Made by a program: the position numbers and the translations under genes. A model generated the notes under the pieces. It was not told the DNA's origin, searched no databases, and saw nothing but the letters and a program-made list of their open reading frames with translations. DNA of 64,000 nucleotides from Chondrus crispus (lineage: Eukaryota; Rhodophyta; Florideophyceae; Gigartinales; Gigartinaceae). Every line of letters starts with the position of its first letter. Position 1 is the first letter of the stretch. Below, in pieces: positions 22,440 to 32,060 of this stretch. The stretch covers positions 124,001 to 188,000 of the forward strand of contig NW_005179018.1 of NCBI RefSeq assembly GCF_000350225.1, written 5' to 3'.

Positions 22440-23281
22440 TCATCGCCGTTTAGGAGACGAAAAAGGGTCAACTTCTGGCGGACGGTCCAGACTGTGATCT
22501 GGTATTGATGGACTACTGGGGGTAGGTAGTTCAGTCGGGGCACGCAAAGTTAGCAGTTTGTGGGGTGCATAAGTGGGATTGGGAACAGTAAACATCCGGT
22601 CAAGTATGCCGCTGTTATTCACGATTTCATGATGACAGCGAAATTCAAAAACCATGCTGTCGGCGCCAGACGTTGCTTCAAGCTTGATGGCGGTGGTCAC
22701 GGGGGTGCCATTGATGACGAGTGAAAGCGGGATTCGTGATGGTTCCGATTCCGGAGCACGTTAACTGCGCTGATAAAGAGTAAGGCTTGCATGAGCCTGT
22801 CCTTTCAGCTGAGATGGCTTGCTATGCTTATCAGCAATGAATTTCCGAAGCCGGACCACGGATTATAGATGACTATTGATTTCGAAGATGAGCTGCCTCG
22901 AATGGTTGATTGCTCTGCTTAAAAGCTTGGGGAATGAAGGAATTAAATGATTGGTGCCAATCCAGGTAAGGGTTTTGTCCTTTCGGGTACGTATGCTGCC
23001 ACCAAAAGACTCGAGAGCCGTAAACGAATCGTAGAGGCGGCGGCGGATATTTTTGCCCACCTCGGCCAGTTCATCTTCGGAGACGACAAACGCAGCATCT
23101 TCTACTTCTGAGACGGCCTCGCTTGCGAGTTCGAACGCGATGTCAACAGAAGATATTCCCTTGTTGGAGTGCAGCTTTCAAGAGGAACATAGAAATGGCA
23201 CGCAGACTCTTGGTTGCAGATAGGAGGTTTGGAAATGTCACGGCGGGTGGGGACGGTGGAGGGTTCAGAATTGGAAGACAT
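22440..23281 (-). pseudogene. DP-like (E2F dimerization partner) transcription factor, frame-disrupted
   Basis: Four consecutive segments match the DP family in order. (1) A start MSSNSEPSTVPTRRD at 23281. (2) KSLRAISMFLLKAALQQGN (about 23210-23155), which aligns with DP's GLRHFSMKVCEKVQ-type helix. (3) ISSVDIAFELASE and VGKNIRRRLYDSFTALESFG ... TLTWIG (about 23150-22950), the winged helix with the family's RRRxYD DNA-contact motif. (4) PLSLVINGTPVTT and MVFEFRCHHEIVNNSGILDRM (22730-22600), matching the DP dimerization segment (PFIIV... FEIHDDIEVLKRM). Segments 1-2 and 2-3 change frame within about 130 bases with no good splice sites seen, and the coiled-coil part between 3 and 4 is disrupted. 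It is therefore a decayed copy, an unusual spliced gene, or affected by sequence errors. DP pairs with E2F in the nucleus to control G1/S genes. Mobile elements crowd both sides. Confidence 0.65.
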
Positions 23282-23401
23282 GGTAATCTCCAACGGCTGT
23301 AGCGAAAATGCATGCGATTGGCAGTCGGCACCACTCGTGTGCTCACAACGGACACACGTGGACAAATGGGAAACGTTGGCATGCAGAACACGTCTGGAAG
23401 A

Positions 23402-23478
23402 GAGCTTCTGATAATCGCGTACGTGTACACCAGGGTGTACGTACACCAGGGTGTATGCAGCCAAGCGAGCTTCAGATA
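23402..23478 (+). repeat. Palindromic repeat unit 'R', split by the pogo insertion
   Basis: The unit runs GAGCTTCTGATAATCGCG then two tandem palindromes TACACCAGGGTGTA, then TGCAGCCAAGC. A second unit begins at once (GAGCTTCAGATA) and is interrupted by the pogo element. Its remainder (ATCGCGTACGTGTACACC and following) resumes at 26198. An uninterrupted copy is at 30393-30464. Confidence 0.8.
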
Positions 23479-23699
23479 CAGAGAAAAATCTCGATACAGT
23501 GACCGCTCGTGACAGTGACCCCCCTCGGTACAGTGACAGATGGCCAGAAAATTCTTGCCACCATCGCCCTGTGTGCCCACAAAGCCCACTTTCGATTTCT
23601 ACAGTGACCCCCTCACTACAGTGACCTTTCCTGTTGAGTGACACGTATTTGCAGTGGGTCACTGTAGAAAAAGTATATTTTTAATTAAAATTTGTAAGG

Positions 23700-25685
23700 T
23701 CACTCACGTGACGAGCTCGGAAAAAATGAGTCGACAGTTGACTGACGACGAGAGCGCATGCCATAGCCAACAATGTTCTCTATCTCAATGTCCAAAAGTG
23801 CTAGAAAATCATCCCTCATGGATTTTGAGAATGGATGCTCACTCTGGGCAATTAAATTTGCCTCCTTTCTCAAAGCCACAGCTGCTGCCTGCAAACGATT
23901 TAGAGAGGGCTTCTTTGCCTCACAGCGCTCTTCTTCTCTTTGTGCATCTGCCCCGGAGTCTGAGTCAGACTGCTCCGTAGGCTCTCGGACCTCTTCCATG
24001 GCAGCAGAAACAGCTTCATCAAGCGCATTGTCGCTTGAAACTGGCATGCAAATATCCATGCCATCTTCCATCCTGCTAAACTCCTGCAAATCTCCATCAC
24101 TAAAACTTTCTACCACGATCAATCTTGCCAGCTCTTGCCAGTCGCTCATGAATGAATGCATGTTGTTTCCCGTCCATTTGCAGTCCCCCAATGCCTCATT
24201 GTGGTTCTGAATACTATTGTCTGTATTGTTTTCTTCCTCTTTGAGCCACTCCTCTCTTTTTGCCTTTGCGAGCAACGACTCCGATGCATTGATTGCAGAC
24301 TTCGTAGAAGTAGCAGAGCTGCCAATCGCTTTCATTGCAGGCTCAGAGCGGTTGCCAACAGCAGTTTTTCGCTGCAAAATGTCGTCGCGTTGATAGGGTG
24401 CAAAAATGCCAGTCGTTAGCCAACTGTTCAAAACCACGCTGATAGGTACCATATCCCTTGCCTTCTGCATCATCACAACGGCATCGTATGTTGTCACTAT
24501 CTGTGTAAGTTTAAAAGTAGAGCGCTGTTCCTCGGGAATTTCCATTTGCTTGTCCCCGTAAGTGAGAATATGATCAACGAGCAGACGCCAGAAAGCAGAT
24601 TTAAAAGAACGACCAATTGCGGCGTCAATAGGTTGCAAGACTGAGGTCATATTGGGAGGAAGAAACACTGTGGACTAATTCTCATGCGGCGTGTAGTCAA
24701 TTGCATGCGCAGAGCAATTGTCGGCGACACTGATAACATTTTTGTGCTGTATACGGGTAGCTTTGTTCAGCCCAGTGACAATAGAAGTCCACAGCTGTTG
24801 AGTGTTCCAAGCATTCTTTTGGGATTTGTAAAATATTTCCAAGTCCTTTGCTGCATCAAAATGTCGTGGAAAACTCTTCGGCCTTCTCCAATTTCCAATA
24901 ATGGTGAGTGGCGCCTTTCGACCGTCCACGAATACGATTAGCACAGCGGTTAGGCGCTCTTTCAGACGTGAGTATGTTGCTGGTTCATCAATGTTTCGAA
25001 TCGCACGGCTTGGAAAGGAACGATACAGTACGGCAACTTCGTCAGTGTTAGAGATGCATCCAATTGGAGAGGTGCAAACTGATCTCTGGATAGAACGGCG
25101 AGCCATGTACACTGTATGTGAATCAAAGTGCCCTGCTTGTCCGGTGCCCTTCGAACTATGCATATTGCTGCGCCGCATAAAGTTTGCAACCCACATTGGG
25201 CTGCTCTTAAATCCTTTTAAAGACTCAATCTTTTGCTTTAAGGCGAGGACCTGATCTTCCGGTAGTTCTTCATCCAACTCCTTTTCGTGGCGTTCCATGA
25301 TCTTTTGCGCAATGTGTTTAGCCGCTCTAGCAACAAAATCGGCACGAAAGAGAGACTCGCCTCAGATGTATACCATTCTCTGTCTCATATAGGTTGCCAC
25401 CGACGATTCGACATCTGGAAATGTTCTGTCTTTCATTCGTGAAAGTTTACGGGAATTGCGGGTATGCAGCTCCTGTGCCATTATCTTTGTGGCATTTTTC
25501 TTCCAACTGAATATTACAGCTTTAGAAACGCTGTACTCTTTGGCCAAAGCGGTGGCCGTCCACGGAGAACTTGTGGAGTCGTTTAAAGTTGCGTCCCCAA
25601 ACGATTCATCAGGTCTTGCTCCAAGGAGTGGGAGTACGTGCTGCTTAGTTTCAATGGTGGGTTGAGATCGTTTGCTTGATGACAT
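23700..25685 (-). pseudogene. pogo/Tigger-like transposase with two in-frame stops and a C-terminal PIP box
   Basis: One frame of about 660 codons, broken by TGA (25359-25361) and TAG (about 24675). The N-terminal part has a helix-turn-helix of the psq/CENP-B type (TATALAKEYSVSKAVIFSWKK). The catalytic DDE_1 domain shows NTDEVAVLYRS (first Asp), SVADNCSAHAIDY (second) and FLPPNMTSVLQPIDAAIGRSF (third). A long acidic tail ends RRQSTVDSFFPSSSRE. QSTVDSFF fits the PCNA-interaction consensus Q-x-x-hydrophobic-x-x-aromatic-aromatic, and PCNA binding is known for pogo-family transposases. Catalytic residues and frame are otherwise kept, so inactivation looks recent. Confidence 0.85.
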
Positions 25686-25760
25686 GTTGACGTCTATCGA
25701 ATGTGGGATACGACGCTATACGCGGTCGTTCTGTCTTGCAAACTATGTTCAAGATGTTTG

Positions 25761-25806
25761 AGTACACGTGCATGAAAGACTGTCGTAACGTTCATGCACG
25801 TGTACT
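25761..25806. repeat. Inverted repeat, 16-bp arms, 14-base loop
   Basis: AGTACACGTGCATGAA (25761-25776) and its exact reverse complement (25791-25806). It lies just upstream of the pogo transposase start and could form a hairpin in the 5' UTR or promoter region of that gene. Confidence 0.85.
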
Positions 25807-26447
25807 GTACAGTATGTTTTGAGACTGGAAGAGTATGACACAGTGTTGTACTCGATGCTGATGTTAGGGCTTACGTCAGTGGCCTTCGCGGTAGCGAGAA
25901 GGCAGTTTTTGGATAGCCCTCAGCTCGTTGTTGGTGACACAAAGGTTGTTTTTTGGTTACTTTCAAGACTATTTGAGTTTCGCGCCAGCTTTGAGCTGCA
26001 TCAGATGGGTGCAGGCCCCAGTTTTATTAGCTTTTTAAGTTGTCAGCTCTGTCAGCTGGACTTCACTCCTTTGTTTGGGGCTGTTGCGGGGCACCTGCAT
26101 CCAGCTCCAGTACAGTGACCCCTACCGGTACAGTGACCCTAATGGCCTTTCCGGGTCGCCACCTTTAGGGGTCACTGTATCGAGATTTTTCTCTGTAATC
26201 GCGTACGTGTACACCAGGGTGTACGTACACCAGGGTGTTCCTAGTGTCTAGGTGACAAATGGCCTCATATGAGGCCAGTTTTTAGGCGGGCTTTTGCAAT
26301 TCGAATAATTGTAGAAATTTATCGCTACTGTAGTGAAAAGCTTTCGACTTCAGTACTAAACGTTGGCAAACCAGAAAACATTCAATTCCGTATCTCAATC
26401 TTCCCTAATCAACAGTTTCGTCTTCCTCTTCCCTAAATTTCTTCAAA

Positions 26448-28544
26448 ATGGTGAGCATCAATGATCCTCGAATTATTGCAGGTAACCGCGTCCACACTCG
26501 TGCAAGACTGCTCACCGCTCAGAGTAAATGTCGTCGCATGTATGGAGCCTCCTGTAAGATCAAGTTGGTCACGGGAACTGTCATTGGCATGAAAACTGAC
26601 AAAGTGAAGGGTCGCAGTGTCACTTCAGTCAGGGCTAAATGGGAATTATCAGATGGCGTCAAGGAGGTCACGCTTCGCATAGCTAACATCAAGGCTGGTG
26701 AAGTGATGGACCTGATCGATGACGGTCCTGAAGATCATATCCATCAAGAAACTGAACATTATGCGGGACCGGAGCCTACAGAGGACCGCGTGACGCCACT
26801 GGAAGGAGCACTCAGCCCGAGTACGAGAATCTCTGAGAGTGACGAAATGGATTCCCAAGATGGCCTCATGAATGTCCACGGCCAGGCCTGGAAGCGTGAG
26901 GAAGTCACGATGCATTTAAATGGTATGATACCGCCGAGAAGATGGAAGGTGATTGGACCGATTGATGAGATTATATCCCGTGGTCACAGTCCATCTCAAA
27001 TGCATCCCATGGACTACTTCATGTGGATGTTCCCACAGGAGCACTTGGCATTAATGGTTTCCCACACCAACGATGCAATGGAATCAAGAGGACTTCACTT
27101 GACTACAAGAGGTGAATTTTTGAAGTTTGTCGGGGTGCCAATCCTTATGACTCGGATTGAATTCAGCACCAGAAGATCTCTTTGGAGCTCCCAGGAAACC
27201 AGAAAATATCTCCCGGAACCTGAATTCGGAAGCATCATCTCCTGCAGAAGATTCGAGGAGCTTCGTCAGAATGTCACGTTCAGCTTTCCAGCTGACTCAA
27301 ATGACAGATGGGGTATAATCAGGGACTTCATGGTCGCAATCAATGATCACAGAGCATCACATGTGATTCCATCACAGAACATCTGCGTTGATGAGAGTAT
27401 GTTACGCTGGTATGGACTTGGAGGAGATTGGATTGAAACAGGTCTTCCTCATTTTGTGGCCATGGACCGAAAACCCGAGAATGGCTGGGAGTTGAAGACT
27501 GCTGCATGTGGAAAAAGTGGAATCATAATAAGAATTGAGAACGTGGTCTCAGCTGAGGAGAATTCTTTAAAGGATTTTGAAAGTGACCACTTACACGGAA
27601 CCGCAGTGACTTTGAGGCTGTTACAGCCATGGTTTCACACCAATCGTGTTGTCTGCGCGGATTCGTACTTTGCTTCTGTCCACACGGCTGAATCACTTTA
27701 TGAGAAAGGTCTTAGATTCACAGGTGTAGTGAAGACATCTACTAAGAAATATCCGATGAAATATCTATCTCAACTGGAGATTGCTGAAAAGGGAGAGCCC
27801 GTCACACTAGTTTCAAAGCCGGTGGCTGGCCCACATCTCATGCCAGTGATGTGGGTGGACCGAGACCGCAGATACTTTATTAGTTCTGTCGGAACATCCA
27901 ACGAAGGAACTCCAATCCACCGCGAGAGATGGCGTACACGTCATGGCGTGACAAGAAAAAAGGAATTGTCTATACCTATTCCCTCAGTCTGCGAGCAGTA
28001 TTATGAAACTTGCTCTCAGATTGACCGCCACAACAGATCTCGTCAGGATGATCTCGGCTTCGAAAAGAAGTTCGAAGTCAAGGAGTGGTCTATGCGTGTC
28101 AACACTTCTTTACTGGCCATTTGCATTGTGGATGCATGGAAACTGTATGCAGGTGCAAAAGGAGATGGTTCTAAGATGTCTCCAAATCAGTTTTATTGTG
28201 AGCCTGCTGACCAGTTGATTGATAACAAGTATGATCGTACATCGTTACGTCAGCGAGAATCAGACAGTGCTGTTGAAGATGAAGATGTTGGGTTTGGCAG
28301 TGGAATTGGCACTCACCTAACTCCAACCACTCGCAAGCGGAAAAGCGCATCCGGCGAGGAGACTTGTGCTCTTTATCAATCCAGATGCAATATTTGCAAA
28401 GGTACAAAAAAGTCAAAGTTTATTTGCTCAGCCTGCAAGTTATATTTTGACAAAGAAGTATACCTTTGTCATCACCAGACTGGGCGTGACTGTTTTAAGA
28501 AACATGTGGACAAACGTCACGATCTTACTTACAAAGGTAAGTAA
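26448..28544 (+). CDS. piggyBac-like transposase (DDE_Tnp_1_7), intact
   Basis: A 698-residue ORF from ATG in good context (AAAATGG). Catalytic aspartates are Asp315 (ICVDESMLRWYG), Asp405 (VVCADSYFASVHTAESL) and Asp526 (CSQIDRHNRSRQD), the DDD set of piggyBac. The region LYEKGLRFTGVVKTSTKKYP after the second Asp is also typical. A Cys/His-rich C-terminal domain (CNICKGTKK, CSACKLYF, CHHQTGRDCFKKH, residues 647-691) matches the RING/PHD-like zinc domain that piggyBac uses to bind its ends. The N-terminal 90 residues are basic and may be an added DNA-binding region; an acidic stretch follows. No stop or frame break is seen, so this may be an active autonomous copy. Confidence 0.92.
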   Translation: MVSINDPRIIAGNRVHTRARLLTAQSKCRRMYGASCKIKLVTGTVIGMKTDKVKGRSVTSVRAKWELSDGVKEVTLRIANIKAGEVMDLIDDGPEDHIHQETEHYAGPEPTEDRVTPLEGALSPSTRISESDEMDSQDGLMNVHGQAWKREEVTMHLNGMIPPRRWKVIGPIDEIISRGHSPSQMHPMDYFMWMFPQEHLALMVSHTNDAMESRGLHLTTRGEFLKFVGVPILMTRIEFSTRRSLWSSQETRKYLPEPEFGSIISCRRFEELRQNVTFSFPADSNDRWGIIRDFMVAINDHRASHVIPSQNICVDESMLRWYGLGGDWIETGLPHFVAMDRKPENGWELKTAACGKSGIIIRIENVVSAEENSLKDFESDHLHGTAVTLRLLQPWFHTNRVVCADSYFASVHTAESLYEKGLRFTGVVKTSTKKYPMKYLSQLEIAEKGEPVTLVSKPVAGPHLMPVMWVDRDRRYFISSVGTSNEGTPIHRERWRTRHGVTRKKELSIPIPSVCEQYYETCSQIDRHNRSRQDDLGFEKKFEVKEWSMRVNTSLLAICIVDAWKLYAGAKGDGSKMSPNQFYCEPADQLIDNKYDRTSLRQRESDSAVEDEDVGFGSGIGTHLTPTTRKRKSASGEETCALYQSRCNICKGTKKSKFICSACKLYFDKEVYLCHHQTGRDCFKKHVDKRHDLTYKGK

Positions 28545-28785
28545 TACTAGTGCTTAAAGCGTTCTAGGCCATTACAACTGACTAAATGGGTCGGCATTTG
28601 AGTAAAATAGAGCAAAAAGAGATAAAAAACTCCTTCTGCCCCCTATGGTTCTATCCTGCGTCTAAAGACTTGCTTGGAAGACCTGCAGCCGTGTCGGAAT
28701 GCCCCTTTATGAGATGTCACCGTATTCAATCTCATGTTCGAGTGGGCGCTATAAAGCGTCCTGGGCTGCAGGTCACGAACAAGAA

Positions 28786-28895
28786 CCATCGAGATCCCCG
28801 AAGGGATTTTTCGACCACTAAAGTGCTCAGCGAGGAGTTGAACCCCGGCCTCTAAGACTCAGCGATCCTTGCAGACCACTAAGCTGGCTTGTGAG
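28786..28895 (-). other. tRNA-like sequence inside the piggyBac-like element
   Basis: On the minus strand CAGCTTAGTGGTCTGCA resembles an A box and GGGGTTCAACTCC resembles a B box about 40 bases later, with a plausible T-arm stem. A full acceptor stem is not evident, so it is at best a tRNA-derived remnant or SINE piece. Confidence 0.25.
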
Positions 28896-29160
28896 TTACT
28901 AACTAGTCGTTTATAGTTGTCTTCATAGTCGTTCAAAGTTCTACTTCGTAAAAATTGTGCTCCTTTTGTTCTATACTTGCGAAAATCTTAAATTTTGTTT
29001 AGATTTTACTGTGGAGCATTGACCTCATATGAGGTCAAGGGTGACTTCATATGAGGCAAATTGCCGGTCGTCTAGACACTAGACGTTAGTTCCTAGACGT
29101 TAGTCTAGGTGTAAGCAAGAAAAATGGGGACTCGTTATTACACGTGTTCACTTTTTTTCT

Positions 29161-29380
29161 GTAAAGTACACGTGTTCACTTCTCCTTATGAGGGGAACGG
29201 GGTGTGAGGGGAACAGGGTGGTGCTGAACTTTTCTGTAAAGTAGTAAAGTACACGTGTTCACTTCTCCTTATGAGGGGAACGGGGTGTGAGGGGGAACGG
29301 GGTGGTGCTGAACTTTTCTGTAAAGTAGTAAAGTACACGTGTTCACTTCTCTTTATGAGGGGAACGGGGTGGTGCTGTCC
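29161..29380. repeat. 83-84-bp tandem repeat, about 2.7 copies
   Basis: The word ACACGTGTTCACTTCTC recurs at 29168, 29251 and 29335, each followed by TTATGAGGGGAACGGGG. It lies just outside the piggyBac-like element. Confidence 0.85.
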
Positions 29381-30392
29381 GCACGGCTGTTCGCAGAACG
29401 GTACCATTCGGTACTGTTCAGGTCATAAGTTGAACCGAAGTCTTGGCGCCAACCCGCCCGAAAGGTTTATACTGTACCCTTCTCACAGGCTCAATGTGGG
29501 ACGCATAAGAAGTTATGATAAATATGCAAATGCAGTGCATATTCGAAGAAAATTGCCTTTATTTGGACGGGAGAATTGGTCTCCAAAGTGTGTCGGGGTC
29601 AAAGTGGGATGACGAGAATGTTCATGTCTTGCACGCTTCATCTGTAATGGGAGAGACCCAACAAAGCCGACGCTGCCGTGTGCTTGCAGGTCCTCAACAA
29701 CTCGCCTTCCTCAACCTGCATCCGCTGTTTTCGGACTCTTGGTCATTGCGAAATTGGCAAGTCGTCGCAAACTATGTGTTCGAGAGGCGAAACCGCAGAC
29801 TGCGCTTTCAGACGTTTCTGAGAGTCAATATTTTTTTGTTTGCAGTATCATTCTCTACATTAAATTCCTGAATGTGATAAACGTTGGGTATGGGCGCTTT
29901 TGGAGGATTCGGCCCCTCCAAACGAGCACGAACGGACTGCAAATTGCCAACCGTCGCGCTGCGTTTCCTGTGGCGAGGAATTTTCTATTAGATTTCTTAG
30001 GTGTGGGGTTCTTTGGCAAGCATATATTCTTTCTCAGAATGTTGCACAACACATAATCATTATTGAGAGCGACGGAACCTCTGCAAGAGGCATGAGCAGA
30101 AAACTGACCGTTTGTAAGAGCATGTGAATATGTTTCATCAAACGAATATATTCAATTCGTTGCGAAATAGTTTAGCAAAATCATATGCGCCAAACTGTGA
30201 GGCGCGGCATTATAATTTTGGTGTCACAATTTGAGCCTTGTCACAGATTGAGCCAGTGAGAAGGGTACAGTCACACCCCAATACTGTAATGTATTTAATA
30301 TTTTTCAGGAATTGCAATAGAAACCTTTCTTTTTGTTTCCTTTTTCTTTCCGTGGAAATGTCTAGGACTGGCGATGCGTGCATCGCAAAGAA
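29381..30392. other. About 1 kb without an assigned gene
   Basis: Plus-strand frames 29515-29871 and 29900-30127 have no recognised motif. T-rich tracts ending in TTTGCAG (about 29837-29846) could be splice acceptors of a host gene, but no partner exon was identified. Confidence 0.35.
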
Positions 30393-30464
30393 TATGCAGC
30401 CAAGCGAGCTTCTGATAATCGCGTACGTGTACATCAGGGTGTACGTACACCAGGGTGTATGCAG
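30393..30464 (+). repeat. Uninterrupted copy of repeat R (empty site of the pogo insertion)
   Basis: Reads ATGCAGCCAAGCGAGCTTC TGATAATCGCG and then the two TACACCAGGGTGTA-type palindromes (one with a T). The TA in TGATAATCG is the position occupied by pogo at 23479-26195. Confidence 0.85.
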
Positions 30465-30801
30465 GTGAAGAAAGCGGGTGAAGATATTCGTAGTTTTATG
30501 ATGGTTGAATGGTCAGTGGGACATCAGCTAAGCAGGATCCAACGGGCTACATTATAACAGGACGAATCAAACATTAAGAGGACGAAAGAATCAAAAGAAA
30601 AACGAAAGAAAGAGAAAGGACATGATGAAAAAGGGGACACGACACGAGGGCGGCAGTGCCGGGGATGGGTGGGAGAGAAATAGGCATGGGGATGAGAGAA
30701 GGCGGGATAGCTCTTTTTAATTAAGGATTTTTCCTAAAAACCCCTCATTTAGAGGAGGGTTCTTTGATTTGAAAAAAGCCTCAGACCTTTATTTTGTGTA
30801 C
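30465..30801. other. Flank of the copia insertion, purine-rich, no gene seen
   Basis: Long A/G-rich tract at 30560-30710 and a small hairpin around 30739-30762. It is continuous with 38812 onward once the copia element is removed (target ACGTA). Confidence 0.45.
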
Positions 30802-30806
30802 ACGTA

Positions 30807-31151
30807 TGTGGGAAATTATGGTATGACGGTGACACATACAGGACAAATAAAATGCACCTCAACGCAATTAATGTAATGCACAACAACGGGAGCATTTTAA
30901 TAATCTCAGCTGTCAACATGCAGTACATCCTCTCCTAAAAATGCTTCGATAGTGCAAAACATTACGTGAGGAGAGGACAAAGCACCTGGCTGAAGTAGTA
31001 TAAATAAGGGAAGAGTCGAGGCAGACTAGCTGCCAAGACAAGCGAAAAACAAAAACGAAGTCACAACAATAAAAAGCGCGATTCCCCTCATTCGCCCGGT
31101 CTTGCCGGTTAACCTTTATTGTTCCCCCCTTTTCTTTTCTTTTCTGCGACA
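30807..31151 (+). repeat. 5' LTR of the 30.8-38.8 kb copia element
   Basis: Starts TGTGGGAAATTATGG, ends TTCTGCGACA. TATA box TATAAATA at 30999-31006; AATAAA-type signal near 31067. Confidence 0.9.
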
Positions 31152-31413
31152 GTCTATACTTTAAGCGTAATAGTTTTCTTTGCGGAAAAAAAACCAACCT
31201 CAAGAATCTTGGAATTGTTCAACGTTTTGGAATCGCTACGAGAGTGGCCTCCCTACCTCTTCTTTGATATTAACGCAGTACGTTTTATCAATTAAGAGGT
31301 ATAGCCATCATTCTATTAAGGATAACTCTCACTGAAAAAATACAAGAGTAAGTTGTTTATTTTTTCGCTACCTCTAATATAGGAATCTAGTTGCCTAACT
31401 AGTTTCTATTCTA

Positions 31414-32060
31414 GTGGTATTAAATTCAGAAACAATCAGTAAACTCGGGGCACCGACAGCCCTTGCAAAAGACCCAGAAGATCCCACCCGCGGCGCACGG
31501 TCTCTACCCCGCACGCCTGAGGTAAATTGGGAAAGCGACGAGGAGAACTCCGTCTCCGTACTGGACCTCGTCGAAGAAGAAGCTACCCCGGCGGACCAAC
31601 CGAGGCCGGAGGACAAAGTTTTTGGAGAGGAAGCGGAAATTGACGCACTAGGGGCGGGACGAAATTTCCACGTGGACAACGCTGTCCGTATTTTTAATCA
31701 AATTAAGTCTCGTTCTACTGTAGTGAAGGTACCATTATCTACGCTACCTGAAGGGGTCAGTCGAACGCTGTATCACGTGACTACGACGCACATCCAGAAA
31801 AGGAAGCCCCCTGCACGCTCGCTCACGTGCCGTGTGTTCCAGGTCACCGTTGCCGGTACCTATCAGCTACATCAGCACCAGGGTGGCAAGAGGCACCTCG
31901 CACGCAAAGCTCGCTATAAACGCTAAAGCGAGGGCCACTACTGCGCTACCTGCGAGAGGTTTTTTCCCTCCGCGCACGACTTGGCGTCCCACCTCATCGG
32001 CGCCAACCACCGCCGTCGAGTCTTATATTTGCACGAGCGTAAAGTAACGCGCAGTAATTA
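31414..32060 (+). other. Extra coding segment in the copia leader, C2H2-finger-like
   Basis: Ahead of gag there is an acidic coding-like region (NWESDEENSVSVLDLVEEE and following). Nearby a C2H2 zinc-finger signature is encoded at about 31939-32010: CATCERFFPSAHDLASHL followed by IGANH, which fits C-x2-C-x12-H-x5-H. Copia elements do not normally carry this; it may be captured host sequence or an extra ORF of this lineage (inference). Confidence 0.45.

Larger units (their letters stand above)
23479..26195 (-). mobile_element. pogo-type (Tc1/mariner superfamily) DNA transposon, 2717 bp
   Basis: Terminal inverted repeats start CAGAGAAAAATCTCG and continue ATACAGTGACC at both ends, flanked by the expected TA (23477-23478, 26196-26197). 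Several extra copies of TACAGTGACC, in both orientations, lie within 250 bp of each end and are probable transposase binding sites. The flanks rejoin to give repeat R exactly as seen uninterrupted at 30393-30464, with one mismatch. It carries the transposase described separately and, at 25761-25806, a 16-bp-arm inverted repeat. Confidence 0.9.
26245..29078 (+). mobile_element. piggyBac-like DNA transposon, 2834 bp, CTAG-flanked
   Basis: Ends are TGTCTAGGTGAC on the left and GTCGTCTAGACA on the right, each bordered by CTAG (26241-26244, 29079-29082). Subterminal palindromes CCTCATATGAGG occur once near the left end and twice, one imperfect, near the right end. The single large ORF inside is an intact transposase. 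It sits 49 bp beyond the pogo element, at the end of a repeat R copy. The MITE at 16786-17264 has the same ends. Confidence 0.9.

Noticed and set aside
28786-28895. A functional tRNA gene
   Set aside because: No acceptor stem and a poor anticodon stem; kept only as a low-confidence tRNA-like sequence.
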